Source of the DNA: Komagataella phaffii GS115
Lineage: Eukaryota; Ascomycota; Pichiomycetes; Pichiales; Pichiaceae
Direction: 5' to 3'
NCBI RefSeq assembly: GCF_000027005.1
Contig: NC_012963.1
Location: forward strand, 558,001-622,000
Length of the DNA stretch: 64,000 bases
Shown piece by piece: positions 1-9,584 of this stretch. The notes beneath the pieces were generated by a model that saw only the letters and a list, made by a program, of their open reading frames with translations, was not told where the DNA came from and made no database searches. The translations under genes were made by a program, and so were the position numbers. Each line of letters begins with the position of its first letter. The first letter of the stretch is position 1.

Positions 1-1849
1 CTGTGTTCTTAAGTTCAGCCTCTTTTTGTAACAAAAACGGTATTTGAGATTCAATCATGGCAGGATCACCATCTAAGATTTCCAAATCATCAGTTTGATC
101 CACTACTCTTTCACTGAAAGACGCAGCCCCTTCCGAATCAATGCAACCATTTTTCAAATCACCATTCATGACTTGCCCAACTTTTTCGACGTCTTCTTGA
201 GGAAAGTTCCTATCATGAAGATTTTGCTTTAATAATGATAGTATGATATCTCTCAGGTCCTTTCTGATAGTGCGCATCCCGGAAACTGGAAATAACTCGG
301 TGGTTATTCTGTTCGTATCTGAGCTTCCAGATAATCTGGACTTGATCAGATCCATGAAAAGTGTATGCTTGGTTGTAAACTTACAGATGTTGAATATGAG
401 ATGTAAACCACAGTCATTGAAATTGTTCTGCAATAATACATTCAATGTTCTGGTCTTTATCAGTTGGGTATTAATATCCAAATGCAGTTTTTCTTTTGCA
501 TAACCCGCAAGAAAAAGCCTAATTGCTTTCGTTGCAGGTCCATGAGATTGCTTCAGAGAATCCAAAACGTACAAGTATGGTCTCTCAAAATTATGAATAT
601 CCTTTGATAGGTATTTCCCGTTGACTATATTCTTCAGGTTTTGGATTATAATACAAAACCAGTGATAATTGTGATTGATAGGAATAATAACAAAATCATT
701 TTCAAAAAGTGTATCGTTGTTTCGAAACCAGTTTTTCACATTGTCATACACTGATAAAACCGAATGATTGGGCGTAATCAGTTTTGAATATAGAAAACAG
801 GAAAACAGTTCCACGCGAGCTTCATTGAAATCCTGGACGTAATACTTGAGAAAAAAATCAATTACGTTGTCGTTAATCCAATTATTGTTGTAAAGACATT
901 TGAAATCAGAATTGTTTATGACAATCTTGCGAGAATCCTTGAACTGGTAACATAACTGATGGGTCAATACCAATTGTTTGCCTTCTCCTATTTCTTCATC
1001 GGCAACAACGGGAAGAGGGGTTTTACTTTTAGATTCTTTCGTTGGTTGGTGTGTCAATTTGGAGGAGAGTTTTGTATCCAGGTCTTCACCGTCTTCAGTG
1101 GCTAAGTCAATTTCCGTGGGTTGCTCTTCGTTAATCTTCTTCCGCCTAGCTCGAGTGATCCTACTATCCTCATCAGCCAGGTTAGAATAAAAATTTGTTG
1201 TGGATATTTTGGGGACTTTTGGTTCGTTCACTTCGTTCTTAAAATACTGCTGCAAGTCAGCAAAGTTCATTAGATGCAATTTAACCAGATATATCTTGCA
1301 CAATTGGCGAAATAACTGTTTCAGTTTTGCCACGTCTTGAACGTCAGTCTCGGGATCTAGGAAAAGCCATATTCGATTTGTTTTCGTGTCCTCGTCTAGT
1401 AATTCCCCGAAGATCTGTTTGCTGAGCACTTCAGTCTTACGAAACAGAATCACAAAATTCTTTTCATCTTCAGACATGTATATCTGGCTCAGAGATTTGA
1501 AGGGAATCTGAAACCTGGTTTTAGACGGAAGGTCAACTATGAGGTACAGGCTGTTAGGCCATATGCTTAAAAAAGGAACAGGTAAGGATATGTTTTTATT
1601 GATGATGGAGATGTGGTGCAAGTGAATCCTGAGAACCTCTTTTTTCTTTTCAAACGCATTTTTGTCTTCAATTCCATTCTTCGATCTTTTAACGATGGGA
1701 GCGCTTATTTTGTCTATGATGTGGCTTTGAAGATCAGCTGTTGTATTCAAACTATCACTTTGAGTCAACGAGTTCTTAGGTAGTCTTTGAAACCGTGAAA
1801 GGGAACCCATTTTCTTCGAACCCAGGGATTTCACTGATCCTCTGGCCAT
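1..1849 (-). CDS. ULP2: Ulp2-type SUMO-specific cysteine protease (C48 family), N-terminal part, cut by window start
   Basis: The reading frame runs from an ATG at 1849 down to the window edge without a stop, giving about 616 residues. A ubiquitin-like protease domain starts near residue 320 with WINDNVIDFFLKYYV. The catalytic triad is visible: His396 in NHNYHWF, Asp430 in VLDSL and Cys480 in NDCGLHL. This is the order and context of Ulp/SENP proteases, which remove SUMO from proteins. The long N-terminal extension before the domain and sequence continuing past it favour nuclear Ulp2 over the shorter Ulp1. Homology to Ulp2 is judged by eye. The true C-terminus lies outside the window. The gene is divergent from ERO1, with about 695 bp between the start codons. 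Confidence 0.85.
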   Translation of the reverse strand, partial: MARGSVKSLGSKKMGSLSRFQRLPKNSLTQSDSLNTTADLQSHIIDKISAPIVKRSKNGIEDKNAFEKKKEVLRIHLHHISIINKNISLPVPFLSIWPNSLYLIVDLPSKTRFQIPFKSLSQIYMSEDEKNFVILFRKTEVLSKQIFGELLDEDTKTNRIWLFLDPETDVQDVAKLKQLFRQLCKIYLVKLHLMNFADLQQYFKNEVNEPKVPKISTTNFYSNLADEDSRITRARRKKINEEQPTEIDLATEDGEDLDTKLSSKLTHQPTKESKSKTPLPVVADEEIGEGKQLVLTHQLCYQFKDSRKIVINNSDFKCLYNNNWINDNVIDFFLKYYVQDFNEARVELFSCFLYSKLITPNHSVLSVYDNVKNWFRNNDTLFENDFVIIPINHNYHWFCIIIQNLKNIVNGKYLSKDIHNFERPYLYVLDSLKQSHGPATKAIRLFLAGYAKEKLHLDINTQLIKTRTLNVLLQNNFNDCGLHLIFNICKFTTKHTLFMDLIKSRLSGSSDTNRITTELFPVSGMRTIRKDLRDIILSLLKQNLHDRNFPQEDVEKVGQVMNGDLKNGCIDSEGAASFSERVVDQTDDLEILDGDPAMIESQIPFLLQKEAELKNT

Positions 1850-2544
1850 TGACGCCGATCGTGAGTTCTGTAGAGTTCCCTTCGTCTTAAGAGAGAGGGG
1901 GAATAATTAAAGATCAAGTAATGTTCTACCTACAAAAGATAAAGATGACCTTAATGTTTTTAGCGAGGTATAGCTGGGAGTCCCAAAGAAGTAGCTAGGG
2001 CGGTGAGAGGATTTTTTTCTCGTGCGCATATAATCGCTAGCCTAGTTAAAGCATCTTGACGACGTACTAATATCTGGAAGACTTCAGAGCACAGAAACTA
2101 TGCCTGGTGAGTTCATGGTGACCGTATTGAGCACATCCAAAAAGATCTTATTCTCTCCAGTACAATCAGCAGAAGGCCTTATCCATCTTGCTGTTCCACT
2201 ACCTCATTCCAGTATACTTCTAATCATCGCCTCTAGATAAGCCAGACGATCTCAAGAACCACCCTCATCTTGAAACGTGGACTCGAGTCGCAATGTCCTG
2301 TATCATTCCTACGTCACAAGCCATCACTGGGTTCTCTCGCCCCCCTACGAAACGCTAGCTATTGCTATATGGAACAATCTAGACCGTAAGTTAGGGCCAC
2401 TCTGTTCATTTCTCGTCTTAGTCAGCTGATCCTCGAAACGATCTATCCCTTTCCTTTTCCCTATCTTTCTTTTCTTTTCTTTCTCTTGTATCCGTGAAAT
2501 ATCTCAGTATCCCTGCTACAACTCAACTACACACACACCAAGCA
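1850..2544. promoter_or_regulatory. Divergent ULP2/ERO1 intergenic region
   Basis: This 695 bp stretch separates two divergent genes and holds no long ORF. A pyrimidine-rich tract at about 2448-2490 precedes the ERO1 start, as is common in yeast promoters. A TACGTCA half-CRE lies near 2310. A possible tiny spliced reading frame beginning at the ATG at 2100 is described under findings. I see no tRNA or clear snoRNA. Confidence 0.5.
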
Positions 2545-4128
2545 ATGAGGATAGTAAGGAGCGTAGCTATCGCAATAGCCTGTCATTGTATAACAGCGTT
2601 AGCAAACCCTCAAATCCCTTTTGACGGCAACTACACCGAGATCATCGTGCCAGATACCGAAGTTAACATCGGACAGATTGTAGATATTAACCACGAAATA
2701 AAACCCAAACTGGTGGAACTGGTCAACACAGACTTCTTCAAATATTACAAATTAAACCTATGGAAACCATGTCCGTTTTGGAATGGTGATGAGGGATTCT
2801 GCAAGTATAAGGATTGCTCTGTCGACTTTATCACTGATTGGTCTCAGGTGCCTGATATCTGGCAACCAGACCAATTGGGTAAGCTTGGAGATAACACGGT
2901 ACATAAGGATAAGGGCCAAGATGAAAATGAGCTGTCCTCAAATGATTATTGCGCTTTGGATAAAGACGACGATGAAGATTTAGTATATGTCAATTTGATT
3001 GATAACCCTGAAAGATTCACCGGTTATGGTGGTCAGCAATCTGAATCTATTTGGACTGCGGTCTATGATGAGAACTGTTTCCAGCCGAATGAAGGATCAC
3101 AATTGGGTCAAGTTGAAGACCTCTGTTTGGAGAAACAGATCTTTTACCGATTGGTTTCTGGTTTGCATTCTAGTATCTCCACCCACCTCACAAACGAATA
3201 TCTGAATTTGAAAAATGGAGCATACGAACCAAATTTGAAACAGTTCATGATCAAAGTTGGGTATTTTACTGAAAGAATTCAAAACTTACATCTCAATTAT
3301 GTCCTTGTATTGAAGTCACTAATAAAGCTACAAGAATACAATGTTATCGACAATCTACCTCTCGATGACTCTTTGAAAGCTGGTCTTAGCGGTTTAATAT
3401 CTCAAGGAGCACAGGGTATTAACCAGAGCTCTGATGATTATCTATTTAACGAGAAGGTTCTTTTCCAAAATGACCAAAATGATGATTTGAAAAATGAATT
3501 CCGTGACAAATTCCGCAACGTGACTAGATTAATGGATTGTGTCCATTGCGAGAGATGCAAATTATGGGGAAAATTGCAAACTACAGGGTACGGGACTGCA
3601 TTGAAGATTCTATTTGATTTGAAGAATCCTAATGACTCCATCAATTTAAAGAGAGTTGAGTTAGTTGCTCTAGTCAACACATTCCATAGATTGTCCAAAT
3701 CTGTTGAAAGCATTGAAAACTTTGAAAAACTATATAAGATTCAACCGCCAACGCAGGATCGTGCATCAGCGTCGTCCGAATCCTTAGGCCTTTTCGATAA
3801 CGAAGATGAACAAAATCTCCTCAACTCGTTTTCGGTTGATCAGGCAGTCATTTCATCGAAAGAGGCACCAGAAGAAATCAAAAGCAAACCTGTTGGAAAA
3901 GCCGCATATAAACAAAACAGTTGTCCATCATTGGGTTCAAAATCTATCAAAGAAGCATTCCATGAAGAACTTCACGCATTTATTGATGCAATTGGATTTA
4001 TATTGAACTCTTACAGGACTTTGCCCAAGCTGTTGTACACACTTTTCCTCGTTAAATCATCTGAATTATGGGACATTTTCATTGGCACTCAAAGGCACCG
4101 AGATACCACATATAGAGTAGACTTGTAA
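2545..4128 (+). CDS. ERO1: ER thiol oxidase Ero1
   Basis: Ero1 is the FAD enzyme of the ER lumen that oxidises protein disulfide isomerase and so drives disulfide formation. The 527-residue product begins with a likely signal peptide (residues 1-20, MRIVRSVAIAIA then CHCITALA). The shuttle pair C86-x4-C91 lies in the segment CPFWNGDEGFCKYKDC. The active-site motif C332-x2-C335-x2-C338 (CVHCERC) is followed by KLWGKLQTTGYG, typical of Ero1. I chose the ATG at 2545 because the in-frame codon further up at 2494 is GTG, and the signal peptide starts exactly at 2545. The gene converges on TAF13 with a 50 bp gap. Confidence 0.96.
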   Translation: MRIVRSVAIAIACHCITALANPQIPFDGNYTEIIVPDTEVNIGQIVDINHEIKPKLVELVNTDFFKYYKLNLWKPCPFWNGDEGFCKYKDCSVDFITDWSQVPDIWQPDQLGKLGDNTVHKDKGQDENELSSNDYCALDKDDDEDLVYVNLIDNPERFTGYGGQQSESIWTAVYDENCFQPNEGSQLGQVEDLCLEKQIFYRLVSGLHSSISTHLTNEYLNLKNGAYEPNLKQFMIKVGYFTERIQNLHLNYVLVLKSLIKLQEYNVIDNLPLDDSLKAGLSGLISQGAQGINQSSDDYLFNEKVLFQNDQNDDLKNEFRDKFRNVTRLMDCVHCERCKLWGKLQTTGYGTALKILFDLKNPNDSINLKRVELVALVNTFHRLSKSVESIENFEKLYKIQPPTQDRASASSESLGLFDNEDEQNLLNSFSVDQAVISSKEAPEEIKSKPVGKAAYKQNSCPSLGSKSIKEAFHEELHAFIDAIGFILNSYRTLPKLLYTLFLVKSSELWDIFIGTQRHRDTTYRVDL

Positions 4129-4178
4129 AAAGATTATATAATAAATGAATCCGTGCCTTTTTTTTACCTTCACATATT

Positions 4179-4598
4179 TTAGTCTCCTTTGGATAGCTTC
4201 AACTTCTTGGCCTCTTTTATTGCCCTTTTGGCTTCCTTCCTCCTTTTCTTTTCGATATCATCGTCTTTTGTCTCTTTCTCATTGCTATCGAAAAGCTTTC
4301 GGGCCTCCTGAATTTCCTTTTGTTTATTCATTAATTCTTCTACACGACCTAGCTTAAGCCTATCCTTTCGTAAGGCAAACTTGAAATCTTCCATCTTAAG
4401 TTTGTGCTTACGGCCTTGATAGGTTGCATAAGTCATTGCTTCATGACAAAGATCGGTCATAAATACAATCATAACATCCTCTAAAGCTTGGATTGTTTCC
4501 AATTGCGGCTGCTGCACATCTCCATAAGCAAACAATAGAGTACGCATGTCATTGGAGAACAGCCTGGGTTGCCTCCTTCTTTCTGGTTTCCTAGACAT
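4179..4598 (-). CDS. TAF13: TFIID subunit Taf13 (histone-fold protein)
   Basis: The 139-residue product has the TFIID-18 type histone fold: RLFSNDMRTLLFAYGDV, then ALEDVMIVFMTDLCHEAM, then KMEDFKFALRKDRLKLGRV. In TFIID, Taf13 pairs with Taf11 and contacts TBP during RNA polymerase II pre-initiation. The C-terminal third is lysine/glutamate-rich and probably helical or disordered. The first ATG of the frame is at 4598; upstream in-frame codons have no ATG. The protein is a little shorter than the Saccharomyces one (about 167 residues), mainly at the N-terminus. Confidence 0.93.
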   Translation of the reverse strand: MSRKPERRRQPRLFSNDMRTLLFAYGDVQQPQLETIQALEDVMIVFMTDLCHEAMTYATYQGRKHKLKMEDFKFALRKDRLKLGRVEELMNKQKEIQEARKLFDSNEKETKDDDIEKKRRKEAKRAIKEAKKLKLSKGD

Positions 4599-4947
4599 TT
4601 GCTGACACGAGGGAGAGAGAGGTTGATATGGTTTGGAAAGAATATATGAGTTTCGAGGGATACGATGCAAGGGAAGTCTGGAAGGTCCCTGTGAAGAAAC
4701 TACTCGTACGCGTATCTAAGTGGGTTAGCAACGAAAAGCGCCTTTATTTTGAAAATAATCAACAAACTGGAACACGTCTTTTAGATTCTGACGGCCGTTC
4801 CGCAGTATCGATACAAGGTCTGCTTCTAGCTCCATGTGCCTTTCCTCACCCGGTTTCAATCCTCGCCTGATCTTTTATCTCTGGGAAATCTCGAAAGGGG
4901 GCTAAGAATTCCATACGAGTAGCCAAACTTATCACTTCTTTCCGATC
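4599..4947. promoter_or_regulatory. Divergent TAF13/desaturase promoter region
   Basis: About 349 bp separate the start codons of TAF13 and the sphingolipid desaturase. I see no ORF, RNA gene or strong known site. It must hold both promoters. Confidence 0.4.
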
Positions 4948-6576
4948 ATGGTTGTCTCAAGAGAAGAAGTGAGGGAGATTATTGGTCGAGGAAACGCTAT
5001 TGTAATCTATGAGGATCATTTACTAAACTTGAATGGCTGGTTGGAACGTCACCCCGGTGGTGAAAAAGCCATTCATCACATGATTGGAAGAGATGCTAGT
5101 GATGAAATGAATGCCTACCATGATCCTGAAACCGTGAAAACCTTCAAAAGGTGGTCCATCGGTCGTGTAAAGCTTCCATGGGACAACCTTGTGCCCCCGA
5201 TTCAAGGTGGTAACTACTCATTCGACAAAGTTGACCAACGTGTCATCTACAAGAAGTTAGGCATCTTTCCTGGAGTAAAGATAGAGCCAAAAGTTCAAGA
5301 GAATATCGTTCTAACAGAAAAATCTGCCTCCAAACTACTGCCAGTGGGAGGAGTAAGAGATCCAAAAACAATAATAGAGGACTTTGACAATAAATTGGTC
5401 TACGAGGACATAAAACAGATACCTTCTTTGGATCACGAGACGCAAAGAAATTTAAGCCTGCAGTACAACGAGTTGCATCAAACTATTATCAATCGAGGAT
5501 ACTATCAGTGTGACTATTGGCAGTACTTTAAAGAGTTTTGCCGAATCAGTTCGTTATTTCTTTTGTTTGTTCTTTTTCTACGATCAAAATGGTACACTCT
5601 TTCTGCCATCAGCATTGGCCTCATGTGGCAACAACTCGTATTTATTGCCCACGATGCGGGCCATATTAGCATCACGCATAACTACCAGATAGACAACATT
5701 ATTGGAATTATTATTGCTAACTTTATTGGAGGCCTATCACTTGGATGGTGGAAACGAAATCATAACGTACATCATCTTGTTACCAACGATCCAGTTCATG
5801 ATCCGGACATTCAACACCTCCCATTTTTTGCAGTAAGTTCAAGGCTGCTAGGAAACGTATTCAGCACATACTACGAGAAATATTTGTGGTTTGATAAAAT
5901 AGCCCAGAAAATGCTGCAAATCCAACACAAGTTGTATTACCCAATTCTTAGCTTTGGAAGATTCAATCTTTACAGATTATCGTGGAGCCATTTGATAATG
6001 GGACTGGGACCCAGAAAGGGTAAAGCAGCCTGGTTCAGATATTTGGAACTGATAGGACTCTGCTTTTTTTCTTACTGGTTTTTTTACAAGACCATGTCAT
6101 ATATACCAACAAAGACTCTAAGATTTTGGTTCTTGCTCATCAGCCATTGGACAACTATGATTGTGCACGTTCAGATTGTGCTATCACATTTTGCTATGTC
6201 GACTTCTGACCTGGGTTCTACAGAGTCATTTGTATCTAGACAACTACGAACTACTATGGATGTGGATTGCCCTGAATGGTTTGATTTTTTTCACGGGGGA
6301 CTACAGTTCCAGGCCATACACCATCTTTTCCCAAGATTACCAAGACACAACTTTCGCAAAGTCCAACCATTGGTGATTGAGTTTTGCAAGAATACAGGAC
6401 TACATTACTCCATCTATGGATTTGTGGACGGAAACGGAAAAGTGGTCAATAAGATGGCTGATGTTGCCAGCCAGGTCGTTATTCTAAATGATTGTCTTCA
6501 TAGTATACATTTGGAGAATACCACAGGCAAAAATCTTTATGAAGCCAAGGTTGAATCTGTTAGCATTAAGGGTTGA
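4948..6576 (+). CDS. Sphingolipid delta-8 (E)-desaturase, cytochrome b5 fusion
   Basis: The 542-residue membrane enzyme has an N-terminal cytochrome b5 domain with the haem-binding HPGG at residues 35-38, fused to a fatty-acid desaturase domain. The three histidine boxes are HDAGH (235-239), HNVHH (272-276) and QAIHH (455-459). The glutamine opening the third box is diagnostic of front-end desaturases (delta-6 and delta-8). In fungi this architecture fits the long-chain-base delta-8 desaturase that acts on ceramide for glucosylceramide synthesis. A delta-6 fatty-acid desaturase has the same plan, but yeasts of this kind are known for the sphingolipid enzyme. Hydrophobic segments lie near 195-225, 245-265 and 365-415. 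Saccharomyces has no counterpart. Confidence 0.9.
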   Translation: MVVSREEVREIIGRGNAIVIYEDHLLNLNGWLERHPGGEKAIHHMIGRDASDEMNAYHDPETVKTFKRWSIGRVKLPWDNLVPPIQGGNYSFDKVDQRVIYKKLGIFPGVKIEPKVQENIVLTEKSASKLLPVGGVRDPKTIIEDFDNKLVYEDIKQIPSLDHETQRNLSLQYNELHQTIINRGYYQCDYWQYFKEFCRISSLFLLFVLFLRSKWYTLSAISIGLMWQQLVFIAHDAGHISITHNYQIDNIIGIIIANFIGGLSLGWWKRNHNVHHLVTNDPVHDPDIQHLPFFAVSSRLLGNVFSTYYEKYLWFDKIAQKMLQIQHKLYYPILSFGRFNLYRLSWSHLIMGLGPRKGKAAWFRYLELIGLCFFSYWFFYKTMSYIPTKTLRFWFLLISHWTTMIVHVQIVLSHFAMSTSDLGSTESFVSRQLRTTMDVDCPEWFDFFHGGLQFQAIHHLFPRLPRHNFRKVQPLVIEFCKNTGLHYSIYGFVDGNGKVVNKMADVASQVVILNDCLHSIHLENTTGKNLYEAKVESVSIKG

Positions 6577-6667
6577 GTTAGTGTTCTTCCATTTATTCCT
6601 GTTCATCATATTTATACTCTGCATGAAATATAAACATAGCTTTCTTTTTATATTATTCTCATCTTTA

Positions 6668-6922
6668 CTATTGGCTGGCATTTGCCACTAAAATTACTGA
6701 ATCACCTCTTAGATAAACCATTGGTCTGTCTTTTGTCTGTGTCTTTAGCTCGTTGTTTTCATCTACTGTAGATATAGTCTCTACGGCGTCTCCCAACACC
6801 AAATTACAATGATTGTCATATGCATGTAGTTTTCCAACAATCTCACGTGCTCCTCGTAATTTAACGTAGACCTTTTCGTCAAGGCAAAGCTTGATCATAT
6901 TGAGTGGCTCGGATACCGACAT
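6668..6922 (-). CDS. LSM3: U6 snRNA-associated Sm-like protein Lsm3
   Basis: The 84-residue product is one Sm fold. Sm1 is IKLCLDEKVYVKLRGAREIVGKLHAYDNHCNLVLGDAVE in outline, and Sm2 ends with VYLRGDSVILVA. The RGD and NHCNLVLGDAVE elements match Lsm3 better than other Lsm proteins. Lsm3 sits in the Lsm2-8 ring that binds the U6 3' end in the nucleus and in the Lsm1-7 ring of cytoplasmic mRNA decay. The ATG at 6922 fits the length of the family; the open frame upstream runs into the divergent YSH1 gene and is not coding. Confidence 0.95.
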   Translation of the reverse strand: MSVSEPLNMIKLCLDEKVYVKLRGAREIVGKLHAYDNHCNLVLGDAVETISTVDENNELKTQTKDRPMVYLRGDSVILVANASQ

Positions 6923-7123
6923 AGCTGTTGACCGGTGAAAATGATGAGTGAAGGAAGTAATGAGGCAAGAGAAAGGAAGAATCAAGCAGTTTGATGTTGA
7001 CGAATTTTCGCGCGAGTTCGCAGGAGCACTCGTAGGAATGATTTTCTTTGTGGAAGGACCTTCCAATGGAAGGCTTCTACCGTTTCGCGCCACGTCTTTC
7101 GTCTGAAAGCTTGTCCTACAAAC

Positions 7124-9509
7124 ATGACGAAAAATCAACTTTCCATTCCCCTTCAAACCATGGACCAATTCAGATTTTTTTGCCTTGGTGGGGGTAATGA
7201 GGTTGGTAGATCTTCTCACATCATCCAATTCAAAGGCAAGACTGTGATGTTGGATGCGGGTGTTCATCCTGCTTTTCAGGGAATGGCATCTCTTCCTTTC
7301 TACGATGAGTTTGATCTAGGCACTGTGGATGTCCTATTGATAAGCCATTTCCATTTGGACCACGCAGCTTCCCTGCCTTATGTAATGCAAAAGACAAACT
7401 TCAAAGGTAGAGTGTTTATGACGCACCCGACGAAGGCCATTTATCGATGGCTATTGAATGACTTTGTTCGAGTTACAGCTATCGATGATGACTCTAACCA
7501 ACTTTACAGCGACAAGGATTTGAAAGACTCATTTGACAGGATAGAAACAATTGACTTTCATTCCACTATTGAAATTGATGGTATTAGATTCACGGCTTAC
7601 CAAGCCGGCCATGTTCTAGGAGCTGCCATGTTTTTCATTGAAATTGCAGGCATCAAGGTACTATTTACAGGTGATTTTAGTAGAGAAGAAGATAGACATT
7701 TGAGTGTGGCTGAAGTTCCACCAGTTCGACCTGATGTTTTGATTACCGAATCGACTTTTGGAACAGCTACCCATGAGCCTCGTGAAGAGAAGGAAAAAAA
7801 GCTTACAACCATGATCCACAGCACTCTGGCGAATGGTGGAAGAGTGCTAATGCCGGTTTTTGCACTAGGAAGGGCTCAAGAATTACTTCTTATTTTAGAT
7901 GAATACTGGTCACAACATCAGGACCTAGAGAATATTAAAGTTTATTATGCTTCCGATTTGGCAAGAAAATGTCTGGCTGTGTACCAAACTTACATCAATA
8001 TGATGAACGAAAACATTAGAAAAAAGTTCAGAGACACAAATAAAAATCCATTCCAATTTCAATACATCAAGAACATAAAAAACCTTAGTAAATTTGATGA
8101 TTTCCAGCCTTCAGTTGTGGTCGCATCTCCAGGTATGCTTCAGAATGGAGTTTCAAGAGCTCTATTAGAAAAATGGGCACCAGACCCAAGAAATACACTT
8201 ATAATGACCGGTTTATTCTGTGGAGGGAACAATGGCAAAAGAGATCTTACTAGAACCGACCGAGATACCTTCACAACAGAATCCAGACGTTTTGATTCCT
8301 CGTCGAATGACCGTCGAAGAAATCAGTTTTGCGGCTCATGTTGATTATGAACAGAATTCAAAGTTTATTGAGCTGGTGAATCCTAAGACAATCGTTTTAG
8401 TTCATGGTGAATCTAATCCAATGGGTCGTCTGAAATCTGCCCTTTTGTCAAAGTACTCTAAGTATAAAAACACGCCAGATGAAGTTAAAGTGTACAATCC
8501 AAGGAATTGTGAGGACTTGTTAGTAGAATTCAAAGGAATAAAGATAGCAAAAGCGATGGGAACTATCACTGAAGATGTCAACAAGGTTTTGAAGCAGGAC
8601 GTGAAGAGTGCTAAGAGTGAGATTAACGGGGTGTTGGTACAAAAGAATTTTGACCTTAGTCTACTGAAGATTCAGGATCTTCGTGAATATACAGGATTGA
8701 CAACAACAATGATAAAACAACGTCAAACGTTGAGGTCTCATGCTACATCATCATTAGTTCACTACCACTTATTACAAATGTTTGGTTATCTAGATATCTT
8801 GATTGATGATGCTGAAGAGTACGAAGTTAAAATCATGGATAGTGTGCTACTGAATATGGATAAGAGAGGAATTGTCACAGTAGAATGGGGCTCTGGTGTG
8901 ATTAACGATACCATAGCTGATTCTGTGATAGCCATTGTATTGACAGCGGAGTCATCTCCTCTGAGTGTCAAGTTGACCAGCAAATCATGTAATCATAGCC
9001 ACAGCAGGACTAGTGAAGAAAAGCAAGAAATAAGGGAACCGGAGAAAACCGCAAGTCCCGCCAATAACCATGAACCAGGCAAAGTAAGTGAATTGAATGA
9101 ACCAAATGAACCAAATAAGCCAAATGAATCACCTGCTATTAGCATTAAGGAGGAGAAGAATCACGTTGAAGAAGCAGTACCTGACCTAGCTTCACCTTCT
9201 TCTCCCAAGCCAGATGCTTCAGAAGACAAAGTAAAATTAATGGTTGAAATACAAGAGAAGTACTCATCGGCATCCCGTGTGCAAAACCTGCGTACTCTCT
9301 TAAGATCACATTTTGGAGATGCGCTAAAGTTTGAAATAGACGAAGGAGAAGAAGATTGGAAGGTAGTGATAGGAAAAATGGAAGCCACTATCAAGCTAAC
9401 CGATTGGACAGTAGAAAGCACATCCAATGTTCTGAAGAATAGGATTCAAAGCATTGTTAGAAGAGGAATGACTTTAGTGGCCCCATTCTCGCAACCAAGA
9501 AAGTTATGA
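7124..9509 (+). CDS. YSH1: Cleavage and polyadenylation endonuclease Ysh1 (CPSF-73), with a one-base frameshift
   Basis: Ysh1 is the zinc-dependent endonuclease that cuts pre-mRNA before polyadenylation. The metallo-beta-lactamase signature HFHLDH is at residues 75-80. It is followed by the beta-CASP region with FALGRAQE. Two frames are needed: 7124 to about 8213, then the next frame to 9509. The family-conserved stretch [11 protein letters not shown] is restored only by skipping one base at 8211-8216, where ACC GGT is followed by TTT instead of TT. With one base removed the span is 795 codons, close to the usual 780 residues. The frame of the second half is blocked by a TGA at 8205, so the shift point is tight. 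As read, frame 0 ends at 8344 after 406 residues. Sequence error, strain mutation or frameshifting are possible. Confidence 0.93.
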
Positions 9510-9584
9510 GGTTCTAAATGAAATTGGGCTTTGATTCTTCTAAAATTGATACTATAAAAATCAAATAGTAATAAATATAAAACA

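Noticed and set aside
243..1190. Plus-strand frames of 70-86 codons inside ULP2
   Set aside because: They lie antisense to the clear protease reading frame and show biased, low-information composition.
6923..7267. Upstream extension of LSM3
   Set aside because: It overlaps the start of divergent YSH1 and has no conserved residues; Lsm3 is complete from 6922.
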